The notes under the pieces: generated by a model
The model's input: only the letters and a program-made list of their open reading frames with translations
Databases searched by the model: none
What the model was told of the DNA's origin: nothing
Translations under genes and position numbers: made by a program
Assembly: GCA_002205965.3 (NCBI GenBank)
Contig: NADL03000609.1
Location: forward strand, 1,054,001 to 1,118,000
Source of the DNA: Kappaphycus alvarezii
Taxonomy: Eukaryota; Rhodophyta; Florideophyceae; Gigartinales; Solieriaceae
Length of the DNA: 64,000 nt
Reading direction: 5' to 3'
Part shown: piece after piece, positions 48,715 to 62,140 of the stretch
Position numbering within the stretch: the first letter of the stretch is position 1
Layout of the letters: each line of letters starts with the position of its first letter

Positions 48715-50105
48715 CTCTACCTCTTCCGAATTAGAGTGAAGCAATAATATGACCATGATGGAACTTGGTCAGAGCGATCTACCCAAGCGTTGGGGCCAGG
48801 TATGCAGATCTTGTTCTCGACAGGAAGATTTTCGAGAGCCGCATTCGGACGCGGACGGCTTCCTTGGTAAAGCCGTCCGTGGGGTTCTGTTTGCTTGGTA
48901 TCCAATATATATCGGTGCTCTCCCGGTTATCATAGGACTGACGGAGGACTCTTAGATCGATTTACAATCGCTTCTCAGTTGTAGTGTTCAGCGATACCAA
49001 ACTGTTGTAGAGACTGCGGGAGTTTGTGTACAGAACGATAGGAACATTCATCCCAGTCACTTCATTCACACAGATGCGGATGATTGATGTTACGTCGGAC
49101 CCGTGGGCCATTGCCAGTAGCTCCGCACCGATAACGATCCCAGCAACACGCTTGATCTTCATGCTACCGTAATGGATGGTGTTGGCAGAACCAGAACTGC
49201 CCATTAAAACCATAACAAATCCGATTTGTGAGGAGAGATATGGGTCAGTCGCGAAGCCTGCATCAAAGAAAATTTCAATTCGAGTGGACTCCTTGTTCGG
49301 CGGCACAAAAGGCAAGCCTCGAGATAGATCTTCGATACAACGCTTGATAAGGAGGCTCAGGAACTTGGCTGCGTTGTGTCCGGGTCCGTGATCTGGGATG
49401 CTAAAGAGAATCCATAGTGAGTTCTGGTCGACAAACTGCCGCAATTTAAGCAACTATTGCCCTTTGAGCAACATTCTCGGGTTTGCTTTATTCTATCTCA
49501 TCGATAGTGCAAATCCGGCCAATGTGCGGTGATTGAGATGCCGTTGGTCAATGAGATATCGGAACCATTAAACCTGACGCTACCATTCTCCGTGAGTACT
49601 TGCGCCCGCTTGCACTGGAATGATTTCGATCTAACCTCTTTGAGTTCAACAAAAGTCTTGATCTCTGCGTTAGCTGTGTCGTCAGTTTGGAGGCAGATCA
49701 CCTCTCGCGGGTTTCTGTCTGAAGAATAAATGCCCAGCACACGCGGTGCACGGTTTGTACAGGAAACAAATGTCATGTGATGAAGGTGCGATTCCAAGAT
49801 GAGACTTGTGGTGACTGGTACGTCTGGAAACAGTGGATTTCCTCCAAGGGGACGATGCAAGGCTGTCCGAGACTGCGTGTAGGCTTGTGAGATATCGCGA
49901 GTGAAGAACTGCAGACTTGGGTCTGTCGCACTGAGGGCTAGTAGGAGGCGAAGAGAGGCGCGTTGAACTGTTGGTGCATGCGTCAGGGGACCGTAGTTGT
50001 TGTAATAGAAGGCTTGGATGACCAATCGAGACTTTTTATAACCTTCATTTTTCACTTCATCAACAAAAAGGCTACCATAAATGCGATACCCATGTTAAGT
50101 TGAAT
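48715..50105 (-). mobile_element. Ty1/copia fossil, 3' half (RT and RNase H)
   Basis: Read on the minus strand, the region starts near 50.1 kb with RIYGSLFVDE and SRLVIQAF. It then carries LTHAPTVQRASLRLLLAL and RDISQAYTQS, the Copia RT fingers and palm. An RNase H part (about 49.45-48.96 kb) includes the acidic IEIFFDAGFA block. It ends with YWIPSKQNPTDGFTK (about 48.9 kb), the standard Copia RNase H tail. No gag, protease or integrase is found upstream and no LTR is seen, so it is a 5'-truncated or partly deleted copy. It is broken (a handful of breaks) but less decayed than the 40.9-46.4 kb fossil. Confidence 0.9.
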
Positions 50106-52149
50106 CGGGTACAGGGGTTAATACTACTCTGGATACCAGGCAATTAGTAAGAATTCACTTAAAGGTTTCCAGGAAAATTAATTGGAGAATTGTACTATTT
50201 ACACCTTCTAGCCAATACGAACCCAAATCCCCGCTAAACTGAATCTAGTTCACAGGGGTATTGGGGGCTTCAAATTTTCTCGCCGCCGTCTGTTTCTTGT
50301 TTGCGCTTCTAATGCTCTGCTGATTTATTTTGGAGACGCACACGAGGCTTTGAACCCCGCTCGTACCAAATGAGGATGGACAAAGTCCTGAAGGCTTTAT
50401 TTGACCTGAATCACGCGTGGTCTTCTGGGCTACAGCGATACGCTAAAGGACAAAGGACTGGATGGTAGCCCGCTGGATGAAGAGGAGTGCATGGAGCGAG
50501 GAGAAAGATAAGTAGAGTTTCGAGGTACGCGGAGGGGTTCGGGCTGTAAATCAAATCCCAATGACCGCCTTATTGTAATCTTCGAACAGGAAAATATATA
50601 CTATATCCGGGCTACTGTCTCAGGCCGGGGTATTGTTGGTATGGTTTGCTGGAATTATTAAATTATGAATTTCCAGGATTATCTTCGATTTTTTTGAATT
50701 TTCTACTGTAAGCTCGTGAGACTAATCTATTGTAGTTATTTTGAGAGATTCTACAATTTCTAGCTATAAGATTGAAATCAAGTCGCCGCCAAAAACGCCC
50801 TGTAGGTCGGTGTATATAACTGGCCGCGCAGGAGGGGCTCCAAAACGGGAAGTGGCAGACAAGCCAATACTCTCTATGTCGAATAATCACTATGGTGTAC
50901 TGCAAATTTTATGTTCGTACCGTATGACTACTTACTGTATAACACTCCGTATTTGAAGTATCTGATCCGAACAAATAACCGGATCAGATCATAAGGTCAC
51001 ATTATATCACAGTACTTTAATCGTCCTGAAGATGCCAATGGGAGCTCGTCTTCCCAGGGGACACGATGTTTTGAAGACGACATACTGCGTAGAAGTTTGA
51101 GTCAGTAGTGTTCACCGTCGTTGTCAGCACTGAAATTTCTTTATTTTAAGTCGGCTTCTATCCTACAGTTAACATCTCGTACCGCCTCAATTTGATTGTA
51201 CAAGCTGAAAAGGAAGAGCGATAGAACGCTTTTCATGGCTCTCTACAACACTGCTGTCATCTCTTGCTCATTAATACCTCCACCTTCCTTCCACCGCATC
51301 ATTTGTCAAATCTTTCTAGTGTATGCAAGCCATTTTGGTGTACGCAGTGTTGATAGTAAATATTCTTGTTAGTGTAATTTCACTTCTTTGCCTTTTTCTG
51401 ACTGCTGACAACTCGCCAAGAGTCTTACAGTTATTACTGTACTGTACCGTTCAACCTAGAAATTGACCGTTATGTTTATGCACTGTACAGTGCTGTAAGC
51501 TTGAGCTGATATACTTTAGACCAGCTCAAGAAAGTTTAGGGTTAGACACTCAACGTCGTCTACATTTCTTCTGGAAACTTCCTTCGATCAACAGAAAGAA
51601 TCAGTCGACTCGCCTTGAAGTCTATATAAGCCCCGGTCTCTCTCCATGTTCTACCCGAGTAAAGTTCCTCACCACCTTCTCCTCTCTCATCTCTCCATCC
51701 TGGTCCTTCACTCTTACTGTCCTTCTCTCTCTCTCTCTCCTGCTCTCATGCTCTCTCCCTCACTCCTGTCTGGATCCCTCGCTCCCTCTCTCTCGTTCTA
51801 TCCATCAATTCTGGTACTATGTATGCCAAGTTTTAGAGTAATCTATTGTACTTTCGATTTTTTTCCTACTTGTTTTCATGATTTTATGGTACAATACAGT
51901 AGTGTGTAGTACACTACCGTAATTTCGCAAGTCTTGGCCGCAGAGCGCTCGGATGTCGGGTATATACCTTGGAAACATAGTGCCTGGGCCGTTAGGGGAG
52001 GCAGCTTCCCCTTTTTTGGCTTCCTCTCTCTAAAAAAAATCCGTCCTACCCTACTACTCCAAGCTCCAATCATGTTAATATTGCGCAGGTCTGATACTCC
52101 CAGTGCCAGCACAGCAGGGTTCGAAGGCACGAGTGATGTGCCAAATTTT
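50106..52149. other. Spacer with CT-rich, TATA-bearing segment
   Basis: 50.1-51.5 kb has no recognisable gene. At 51619-51628 the word TCTATATAAG is followed by a pyrimidine-rich run including a (CT)n microsatellite (about 51722-51740). This is the arrangement of a core promoter and leader. Whether it served an LTR of the Gypsy fossil downstream or a lost gene is undecided. GTAC words lie at 51434-51450 and 51892-51917. Confidence 0.45.
51810..51917 (+). repeat. Dispersed about 108-bp repeat, copy 1
   Basis: Aligns with 58965-59069 in the same orientation (about 75 percent by eye). Shared words include GTACTATG, GTACTTTC, GATTTT and ACACTAC, and both copies end in GTAC-type sequence. The two copies bracket the Gypsy fossil, so they may be LTR remnants, but the sequences upstream of each copy do not align. 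Confidence 0.7.
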
Positions 52150-55100
52150 TTTTTTCTTTGAAAATGTCTCGATGGCATCAAACCTCGAAGAGGAGATAAC
52201 TCTTACTCTCCTCGCAAAACTAGACGGCGCAGTTTCTTCTTCTACTACGATACGTTTTAGTCGAAAGCTGAGCTTTTTTTTGAAGCGAAAAACAACTCCG
52301 CAGTTGAGCAGAAGTTTCTCGAGCATTTCACGAAGGACGAGGATCCTGAGGGCGTCATCCGTCAAGATCTAGCAGTCGGGCTCGAAGTAGAAGAAATTAT
52401 TGGTTCTTTGAAGGAAATAGAGTTCCTATATGAGAAGGCAGGGTTCTACAACATCGCTAGATTCGGACTTCTGCAGTAGTTCTTGGCGTTCCTGGTATAT
52501 TAAGATTACTCGGAAATCGTCAATACGCTGAAGGCTTTTCACTCAAAGCATGTAGCGTTTGCTGGTCCTTCGAGTCGTACTGCTGAAGTTACGCCGGAAA
52601 GGCTGCTGGTTCTCCCGGATTCGAGGTTGAAGAATATTGAAGACAAGGTGGACGTTTTACCTGAAGACCTCTCAAATCTGACGCTTTTTTGAAGAATATT
52701 AACGGAGATAACTGGGCTGGACCATCTTCAGCTCCCACGAGGAACAATCGGGTCCGCCAATGATCTTACTGCAATCAGCTTGGCCATAACGAAATGAATT
52801 GCGAAAAGAACCCAAATCGTAATACCCGCTGTTCCCTTTGTGGAAAGATGGGTCAGTCAGAGATTACGTGTTGGTATACCGATGGAAGAAAGGCGGTGGA
52901 TTGCGAAGAAGACGCAGAGATAAAAGGAGACGGGGAAGGAGGTGGCCGGTTGAATGCCCTCCAAGATGACTCATCCGACCCTGATTAGTCGCAGGATGAA
53001 GGCGTCAATGTCGCAAAGAGAAATTCCGACGGACAAGCACGACCGAAGCATCCTGGTCATGTCAACTGCGGAGGAATTCCGATCTCTCGCCTCGTAATTG
53101 GACCCCATGGTCGCGCTATGGATCGAGGACCAGCCCGATCCCGGAACAATTTCGAATTATTTGCCGTAAGAAGAAGGCAAATAAATAGAACCGTGGGAAG
53201 AAGAACTCAAACAAACTGCAGGAGTACGTCGGCAAATACAATTTTCCGAACTTGCAAAAGGCACTTGCGGTCTAAAATTTGGCCAGCTTCTTCGTGGAGA
53301 TGCTGAAGAAGCTACCACAGTTATGTGCCGATTGGTTGGGAAACAGTCTATTTTCTGCGTTGCAGTAGTTTTGAGTTCCGGTCCTCGTTTATTGCGGTTT
53401 GATTAGCTCAAAGTCTACTGTACCGAGATCTGGGCTCTACTAGACTCCGGAGCCGTACCGGACGTCTTGCTAGCTGATTTGTCTCGACATCTGTACCTCC
53501 CTCCGAACTTTATGTCTAGAAAGATCACTGTTGCGAATGGTGACAGACCTTCCTGTGCCGGCTCGCTGGTAAAGGTCCCGACGACGTTTGGGGACCGTGC
53601 CGTCAAATTAGACTTCCTCGTCATCGAGAAGTCCGCACTCGAAATGATAACCGGTCTCTCCGTGCTCACAGCTACGCATTCAAACATGGATTTCGGGGAG
53701 CAGAGCCTTCGCTTAACCTTTGGTTCCGAAGAAGTGGTGCTTCCGCTCAAGCCTGGAACTAAGCCGAAAAAGAAGAAACTGGTCGAGAGCAAAGAGGTAG
53801 GGACCCCCAGAGAAGATTTAACGTCTGATTCGGACTCCGATCCGGAGTCGTCTGGCTTATATGAAGAATAACTGGTCCTGTCTATCCGCGAAAATAAATC
53901 GTCCGGACCAGACGGAGATCCTACCAGTGAAGAAGGTGTTACGGAAGAAGAAGAGAAGAAGAAGAAAATGTGTGGTGCTCTGAGGTCTCGACTCTTTCTT
54001 TTGAAGAAAAAACAAAGGGAGAGATAAATGGCTTGTATTTCGACACCTGCATCGCCACTGGACTATAGATGAGCTACGTCCTGTAGCCGTAAGCATTTCT
54101 TTGAAATAAAGGACCATACCCCGATATACCACAGGGCTCGCCGATTGTCGCCTCGACACAACGAAATTGCTCGTAGAGAAATCGAAAACCTGTTAGACGC
54201 TGGGATCATCACCACTTCGTCGTCGGTGTGGTCTTTCCCAGTCGTTATCGTGACGAATAAGGATAATAGGCCTTGTTTATGCCTGTATCCTTGCACTCTG
54301 AACCGCAAAATAAAGGCAGCACGTTGGCCACTAATGAATATAGAGAAGAAATTCGGCGAGCTAAAGGGTAGCTCAATCTTCAACACATTTGATTTGTTCG
54401 AGCGATACTGTAAAATCCGTATGGCTTAGGAATGCAAATAAATGACCACGTTCGCCAGTAGTTTTGGAACCTTCAAATTCGAAGTGATGCATCCGAGCTG
54501 ATGAAAACGCCGTCTACATTCCAGAGCATGATGTATTAAGTCCTGAAATACATTCCATTCGCCAGAGTCTATCTAGATAATGTCATAATATTCTCTTATT
54601 CGATGGAGGAGCATATAGATCATCTAACTGTCTTTTTCAAGGCGGTCGGTGAAGCAGGACTTAATTTAAAGATAAAGAACTGTGTGTTTGCTATGCAAAG
54701 GGTAAATTTTCTTGGTCACTTCGTAGACAATCATGGAGTACGCGTCGACGAGGAAAAGATTGATGCAACCAAGAGGGCCCCCGTCCCGACCAACTCAGTA
54801 GAGATGCGTAGCTTTTATTGGCCTCTCCGGGTACCATCGTCGACTAATCAAGGATTTTTCCGGAACATCTACCGCCCTTCATTCACCAACTTTGGGGTAC
54901 AAGAAATTCGAATGGTTTGAAGAGACAGCTGTCTTCGAAACTTTAAAAGAGAAGCTTATCTCTCAGCTGGTGCTAGCCTTCCGGACTTCGAGTCCCTCTT
55001 CATCTTGGAAACCGACGATTCTAATGTCTCCGCTGGTTCAGTTCTCGCCCAAAAGATGGAAGATGGTAAGATTCGTTTTGTGCAGTACGCAAGCCGGACG

Positions 55101-56400
55101 ATAGCCACAGCAGAGCGTAACTATCCCGCCTGTGAGATTCCCTCGCCGTCATCTTCGCTTTAAGGAAATTGAGAGTGTATCTGTAATCTACGGAGCCGTT
55201 CAAGCCGATAACTGACCATCAGACTCTTCTTTATGCCTTCAAGAAAATCGATATTCATGGGAGACTGGTACGCTGGATGGACTTTCTTGCGGAGTATAAG
55301 TTTGAGGTAGAGGGCGGGCCGGGGGCGGGCAACGGAGCAGATGACCACCTCTCGCTTGTAGTACCTACTGGCCCCTCTCCTGCCTCAGAACAAGATAAAG
55401 GAGACTAAGTTGCCACGCTTGATTTTGTTACTGCGGAATGGAATCCCTCACTTGAGCCTTTCCTTCTCGACGTCGCTCGTCGTGTATGGCGTGAAGATCA
55501 GAGTCGACGATCAACACGAGCGCCGTTAAATCAAACTTATGGCTAAAGATTTCAGTAGGCTTGATGGAAAGCTTCTCAGGCGCACCAGAAAAGGGATAAA
55601 GTCTGTACCGTTTATGAACGAAGGGAACGCGATATTGAAGACCTTCAATGACAATGTTGGACACTAAGATAAAGAGATGACAAAGAAAATTTTCGTAGAC
55701 CATTATTGGTGGCCGCGGATGCACCGAGACAATCATAACTACGTGAAAAGTTGCGAAGGGTGCGAGAATAAGGGGGGTCTTCCGCCGCACCGCTCGACTT
55801 TGAATATTACATTGAAGAATATCTTCGAGAACTATTCAATCGACTTCGCCGGACATATACCTATATCAAATGCAGGGAAAAAGTATATTCTAATCGCATT
55901 CGAGCGTTTTCCAGGTTGTCCAGTCGAAGTTGCAGCCACGTACTCGTCAGCCACAACAGTCGCTAATTTCATAGCGAATTTACTTACCCTTTTGGTCCCC
56001 CAAAGACTACTATCTTCGACAACGCTGGGTGCTTCACTGCTGCCGCCATTGCGGACTTCATGAAGAAACATGGAACTATCTGGACCACCGTTCCCGCATA
56101 CGCTCCCCTTTCTGATGATAGATCCGAAATGATGGTACAAAACATCAAAACAGCCGTGAAGAAGATGTTCTTCGGCAAGGAACTGATTGGGACGAGTTTT
56201 TGCCCCGTATTTTGTATGGAAACCGCCGCCATCGCCTTTCCGCAGAAGCTTCACAGGTCTAACTGATGTTCGGAGTAGTTCCGCGCATGGATTCTGCTGA
56301 CCCCGTCACGTTGATAGCGAACGCTTCAGATACGCATCGGAAGTTGGAACTTCTGGCCTCCTCTGCCTTCCGAGCTCAGCGTCGAGAGGAATAGATGCGT
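52150..56400 (+). mobile_element. Ty3/gypsy LTR retrotransposon fossil
   Basis: Parts on the + strand follow the Gypsy order. Gag is at about 52.15-52.9 kb, with two CCHC-type knuckles near 52.76-52.87 kb. The protease (about 53.43-53.87 kb) has LLDSGAVPDVLLADLS. RT (about 54.13-54.9 kb) includes EIENLLDAGIITTSSSVWS and the YLDNVIIFS active-site zone. RNase H lies at about 54.9-55.35 kb. Integrase (about 55.65-56.27 kb) has the HHCC-type zinc region HYWWPRMH...CEGCENK, then the core with IDFAGHIP. RT before integrase separates it from Copia. It is broken many times. No LTR pair is certain; the repeat at 51810 and 58965 is the only candidate. Confidence 0.93.
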
Positions 56401-58964
56401 AGAATTGGAGCTTCAACCTCGACAGAGCCTCGTATGTTCAACGTATGGGATTGGATTCTGGTTGACATTGAAAGGCGTTAACATCAGCTGCCAAGTGGCT
56501 TGAGCTTCGGTCGCGCTATTGCGGGCCTTGTAGTGTTTGGAAAGTTGAACCCCCCGATATTGGTTCATCTCATGCGGGGGTCGGCATTCCCACTGCATCA
56601 TTCACGCGAGGAGATTAGTTGCCTTCGTCTTGCGCCTCAACCACCTGAAGGCCTAATATTGCTGGATTTGGGCCATGATATTTATCTACTCATCTCTTGT
56701 TTTAGTGCTTTCCTATGCTTTCTTATTTTGTTGAGTAATAAGCTGGAGAATTTTCTATCTGGACTCGAGAAATTGTTAAAGTCACACCCTCTTTTACCTA
56801 ATTATGTAGTATTCGTAATACTACCGGACTGGCATCAACCAGTACTTTTTGAGTGTACTTTGGAACCTGGACCACATCAACGACTTCCTTGGTCGCCCCT
56901 GCACCTGTTACCCGATGAAGAAGAACCGATGGTGGGTTTGCGGCGACGGCGCCTCCTTTTATTCTTCACAGGATCTGGCGAAGCGGCAGGGATACTATAA
57001 CTTAGAGAAGAGATATATCGCCTTCCTGCAAATATCACTCTCCGTACGTCGGTTATCTTCAGAAAGTCCTACGGATCGTCCTCCAAGCAGTAATTTTTCT
57101 CAGAATCCTCACAGAACCGCATCAAATACTCCTGCGCGCAATCATATATGAGTAAGGGCTCTTCCATTGCGTCGAGGCATACGGCATGTTGAGCGTCGCG
57201 GTGTCCTATAACCACCGTTAATTAAATTACGCTTGAAGGGGAACCAAGCAACCTACAGATCCAGTCGACGTTAAGATCGCTCTTATCCCACTGTCAAAGA
57301 CTACTTTTGAAGATTCTGCGTGGGGTTTTTTCAACATTAACATGGCTAAATACAAATGGAATAAGACGAAAGCGGTTGAAACCTTTCATGACAGCAGCGT
57401 AAGAGGTGCAACGAGGACGGGAACCCAACTGATCCAATTTTTGCAGTCATACTACAAAAATCCTCTTTCGGGCCCTCAAAAAGGACGAGGTAAACCACAG
57501 TCGCTGCGGATGCCCGCATTCAGCCAACCTTAAAGTCGCGAAAGGGAACCGGAAATGTACTGTAAAAGAAGGGGGCGGCAGAGTTGAAGGAACCTTCGAC
57601 ATCGGGAAGAGTACCTTAAAATATTTGTTGGAGTGCTTCTGACACTTGGAGTGTATCATCATGATCGCCCCACCCCGAGGAGCTAGCTTTCTCCCGAAAA
57701 AATTGTTGACCACGAGCTCGTCTCTCTGTGCTTGTTTGAAGTTCCTTGGAGGGGGATTATGGAGACCAGCTCATGGCGGTGCCTCTTGGATTGAAAACGT
57801 GTACAAGTTAATATGGTACTCCTCCTCTGTCCCTTCGTCGTCGGAAAAGTGCTGCCCCATGAAGCAATCTTGGACACCTTCTGGTATCTTTCAAACCACC
57901 GAAGAGATCGTCCACGCCGGAATTTTTGGGTACTCTGTATGCTCTTCGCGATCGAGGAGGGATTCGTTGAGGCTCCACCTGAACGTCAATTCTCTGTGAA
58001 TACCGTTTGTCACTTCGCTAGATGCAGCAACATTGACCGTATTCTTACCAAAGAGGAGAAGGGATTCGAAGAAAGAAGGCTCTACCGAAGCCGAGTTCTC
58101 CTTTTCGTTGACACCGAACGAGACAATGAAGAAGATGTCGTCCAGAATGTTACCCCCTCTCCGAGATCTAGTAATCTTGATAATATCTGGACAACTAGCG
58201 AGGCGAAGAATCTTATTCTTGTTAGATCCGCAACGAAACTGACCCAATGAGAAGTACTCCCTCACCTTGAGATAACTTCGGGGTTCCGGCTTGTTGATGG
58301 TATCAGGGAATTGAGACAGCCGATTAATTGCCACTTTGCAGGCTAGCTCTAACTGTGGAGCCTTCCTGCTTGTGGAACGTCGGGCGGTTGTTTTGGTATG
58401 CGCAATCCTACGGGTATACAGAGGGATTTTGGGATTACGATACCACTGCATTCCTTCACATCTACGAGCTCAGTGGATGGGACAGTCGCGGAGGCTTTGT
58501 CTGACCTGAATCAAGACTGAGCTTCGGAGCAAAGACGGCGCGTGGGAGGAGATAGAGGTTTTTTTGAGGTGCGAGGCTTAACAATTGGCCGCTTTGGTTG
58601 GGGTAGGGCATATGAAAAGGCCAGGCGCCAGGGGGGATTAATGTGTGTGTTGCAGTCTGAAGGAGGTTGCAGGAGTTGACCGATTCTTTGGGTGATCTGA
58701 TCGAGCTCAACCTGTATTGGAACCGGGCTGCAGTTTGAGGACGGGATGGTGTTGGTAGTAGTTAGTGGAATGGGGGAAATGTGGAATAATTCAATATTTT
58801 AAAGATATGGTCGGTTGTGGCCCAGAATATCCTATAGGGTAACCAGTAATACTCTAAAATTATCCTAAAAAGCTGGCTCAAGGCCGCCCCGAAGACAGGC
58901 TGCGTTGGGCACTACGGCCGCGGCAGCGTGCCACTGAGTTACTGGAAGCTGATTTTTAAAAGTT
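56401..58964. other. Post-integrase region with unidentified open frames
   Basis: Frames at 56500-57000 (+), 56849-57151 (+), 57813-58250 (+) and 57891-58451 (-, 186 residues) are open over much of the stretch. No motif is recognised in any of them. The region has the same composition as the Gypsy fossil and lies between it and the second copy of the 108-bp repeat, so it may belong to that element. This is an inference from position only. Confidence 0.4.
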
Positions 58965-59069
58965 TCCAGTACTATGCATGACGATTTTTATAATAGTCTA
59001 CTGTACTTTCTACTTTTTTCTCTGGTATTTTAATCAATTTTTATGTTACAGTACAGTACTGTACACTAC
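58965..59069 (+). repeat. Dispersed about 108-bp repeat, copy 2
   Basis: Partner of 51810-51917; ends in the GTAC tract at 59046-59067. Confidence 0.7.
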
Positions 59070-60075
59070 GTCGTTGTACGCAGGGGGAGGAATCTTTTGA
59101 AGTGTTCAACGCAGGATTGGTGTTTTGATTGAAAAAAATTATAGGTGAATGTATCGAGAGGCTTCATCGCGTCTGCCTTCCACCACTGTAAGAAAGTCAC
59201 GCGTGACATTCTGATTCCAAATATAGGTCAGATTGTCATAAGAACACCAACGCTGCGCTACTTGTCTACCTGGTGATGTTCATGGTTTGCAAGGACTTGC
59301 GTAAGTGCGAAGACAGCCCGTTGAACAGGGCTATATAATCCCCGACTTTGGTCGCCACCGTTTCTTTTGCTGGTCTCCCAAGTCGTCGCTTGTTCTTCCT
59401 CCTCCCGCCCTCCACCTATCTTTCATGGCCCAATCACAGACCGTTGTATGTTCTTTTGTTTTGATTGTTATTTGAGTAATATTTGGACAATATGGTCTTG
59501 CATCAGGGGCAAACATTAGGTTCGGTCGGAGTTTCAAATGTACACATCGGTATGGGTTAATTACCAGCACTACACTGCTCACAAATCTCGCGAGCGCGAA
59601 CGCACCGAATATGAGATTTTACCCATTCGTTGTTTTTGTATGCATATGCGTGGGAAATGGAACTACGGAGACAAAACGGTGTCCGGGATCCGGGTGCTTG
59701 GGGAGACGCACCTTTCACCTTTTCAGCATTCCATCTCTTAGACTCCTTCCCTTTTCCACCATGTCTCAACTACTCCATCCGTCCAACAGAAGTCACTTCC
59801 TCCAACGTGTGCCTCCCCAAGCCACCCACAAGTGCAAGCACCTATGGGGGCGCTTTCGCGGGACACGTCGAATCAGGATCTTCCCGGTTACTAGGACAAG
59901 CAGTTGAGCGTCAGTTATCCCTGTTAGTATTAGTTTCTTTGTGCTGCTGTAATGCATACTTCAGAGTCAAATTATGTACATGTGTGCAGTTCTGTTTCTC
60001 AGTTTATTATTCATTACTTGAAATCGTGCATCTTGTTAGACTGGGTCTATTGCGCTCCGTGCCCGGCCTCAAGAC
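59070..60075. other. Spacer with a candidate core promoter
   Basis: CTATATAATC at 59331-59340 is followed by a C/T-rich leader and an ATG at 59425 (MAQSQTVV, then a possible GTATGT splice donor). This looks like a promoter and first exon, but no downstream exon could be identified. GTCACGCGTGAC (59197-59208) is a perfect 12-bp palindrome. A 248-residue frame (59630-60376 +) is open but its second half is LINE copy 3 in part, so it is not a gene as such. Confidence 0.35.
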
Positions 60076-60700
60076 CAGTACTGACGCCTGCGAGTTCTCA
60101 GCGTGGCTGCGGCACTACCTTGAAGTCCCGCTTTTCGCCCCGGGCACTCCGTGCCCACGAACAAAATGCCCTAGGGTCCTCGACTGCTGCGGGATAATCT
60201 CATGCACTGCCTGCAGGGCGGGTACCGAACCTGACGACACGACCGTCAAGTCGTCGTCCTCGCCCAAGACCTGCAGAAGGCAGCCCGTCACCCTGCCATC
60301 GAGCAGCGACAGGGGCTTCACCGCACAAGGCCGGATATCCAGGCGATGGGTAGCAACGGACGGACGGACTTTTTGACGTCACGTTCGTCAATCCCCTTTT
60401 GCCTCCTAATAGGAGAGTGCGTGCTTTCATTCCACTCACCTCCCTCAATGCAGCAATATCCGCCAGTCGTAAAAGGTATGAACCCCTGCTCTCGACTTCT
60501 GCTAGAGGAAGGCTTGTGCCTATCCTAATATCTACCCTCGGAGGCTGGCACCCAGACGCGTACGTGGTGCTAACCGATGTCATGGGGAACGTGGCCGTCC
60601 GAGCGATGGAGAGCTATGGGAAGGTTAGAGCGGTGCTCACCCAACGGCACGCTGCCGCAGCTCATGTCCAACACGGCATGCTTGCTCGCTGGCATTGAGC
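60076..60700 (+). mobile_element. Non-LTR retrotransposon copy 3: C-terminal fragment
   Basis: The + strand encodes the last 200 or so residues of a LINE protein related to copies 1 and 2. A Cys-rich knuckle (TPCPRTKCPRVLDCCGIISC, about 60.15-60.2 kb) comes first. Then, after a frame change, SNGRTDF is followed by DVTFVNPL (about 60.37-60.4 kb). PLTSLNAAISASRKRYEPLL and STLGGWHPDAYV (about 60.45-60.56 kb) follow, with a final RHAAAAHVQHGMLARWH before the stop. It is the cleanest version of the endonuclease-like domain in the window. No RT was found upstream, so it is strongly 5'-truncated. Confidence 0.83.
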
Positions 60701-62140
60701 CAGGCCCTGTAAGGAATGAAGAGGTTATTTTATCACTGTTACATGGAAGGAATGTTATTTAGTGTTACCCATCAGTGACGACTTCTCCCGCACAACGCAC
60801 TAGCGGCGTGAAACCGACCACATCTTCCATACATTGACACAACCCAAAGATTCTCCCATTGTCAGCCTGAGAGTCTCGCCGTAGGTTGAGCGCAAAACTT
60901 CTCGCATCTTGTTTACCAAATTGAAAATTCTTCGCAACCCGCTGGTTACTCGTGCCGACCGAAGATTTCCTTCTTCCTTCCTGCCACCTACGATCACACG
61001 ACCTCTATCCAAACAGGCCCATTTTCCATACTGCTCAGGAGAAGCCTGCTACCCAAAGCCTGAACGTTCGCTGCCTTTTCTCTTCTGCCTCAAGACAGCA
61101 CGCCACTGGGGTTGCTGAGCTTGCTCAAGCTTTCGAATTCTGGCACATGTCCGTGGGACGTGCGTCGTGCGCTCCTCCCATCCGCTAATGCCGATCAGTC
61201 CCTACATGTCCAATCCCTCATTGAGCCGCTTTGGTTTGATACCGTCAGTGCCGTATCCGTGCGTCTGCATCGTGTCATGGATGAGCACGTTTGACCTACT
61301 CCATTCCGCTCTAACCGAAGACATCATCTAGCAGCCGCCCACATTTAATGACGGCTCAGAGTTTCCTTTACGTTGTCCAGTGTCGCCGCTTTCCTCCTCG
61401 CTCGAATGCCATGTCACGGCGGAATTCTATCTCGAGTAACCCGCATTCCCTTGTATGACATGGTACTCCTCCGTTGATTAACTGCCGACTGGGCAATTTG
61501 CAGGCTCGGAATTCAATGTTCAACTGCAAATGAAATCAGTGTTGTACTTCTCGAAGACTCGCGGCAGTATTTGGGAGCAACAAGCTTGGGCCTCCTCATG
61601 CGGAACGGGCATTTGCTCGTCGACGTCATTGCGGAGAGTGAACTAGGTAATCTCCTGAAGGTTTCCGTCGGACTAACCTGAAATACAATCATTTTCCTCG
61701 CATCAAGTTCTAATCTGCCACGCGACATCTTTCCGGGTAAATATCTGCTGAATGGGATCATTGTCGAGAAGGAAAGAAACAAGTTACCTTCCTGATAGGC
61801 ATCCGTCACCCGGGATACAAAAGTAGGTACCTATACCATACGAGTGCCACATTGAATTGCAGCTGCCAGCTACTTCCAGTAGTCAGCTGCATTCCACCAA
61901 CTCATTGAAATTTGAAAACTACCCCTCAGGGAGATTCGCGCAAGGAGTGTTACTCGCGAAAACCAACGCAGTTCCCTTGCAAGGCGTCAATCGAAGACTA
62001 ATTTGAATGTGTGTCTCCTTGGCGTGATATGCCAGTGCCTCAATCCCGCTTGCATCAAGTCAATACTTCTCACGTCACCTTTATCTGCAGGCATTTCCAA
62101 TGCGGTGTCTTTATCCATTTGAATTCCTATTCATGTCGGT
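60701..62140. other. Spacer downstream of the Dus gene, unidentified frames
   Basis: Frames such as 60952-61188 (+), 61112-61294 (+) and 61513-61809 (-) are open but unrecognised. A + strand stretch at about 61.53-61.68 kb (STANEISVVLLEDSRQYLG, continuing LGLLMRNGHLLVDVIAES) is protein-like and may be a relic of a gene. The last part holds the 3' flank of the minus-strand Dus gene. Confidence 0.4.

Noticed and set aside
59197-59208. Perfect palindrome GTCACGCGTGAC
   Set aside because: Twelve bases only, with no second copy and no gene context; recorded but not treated as a site.
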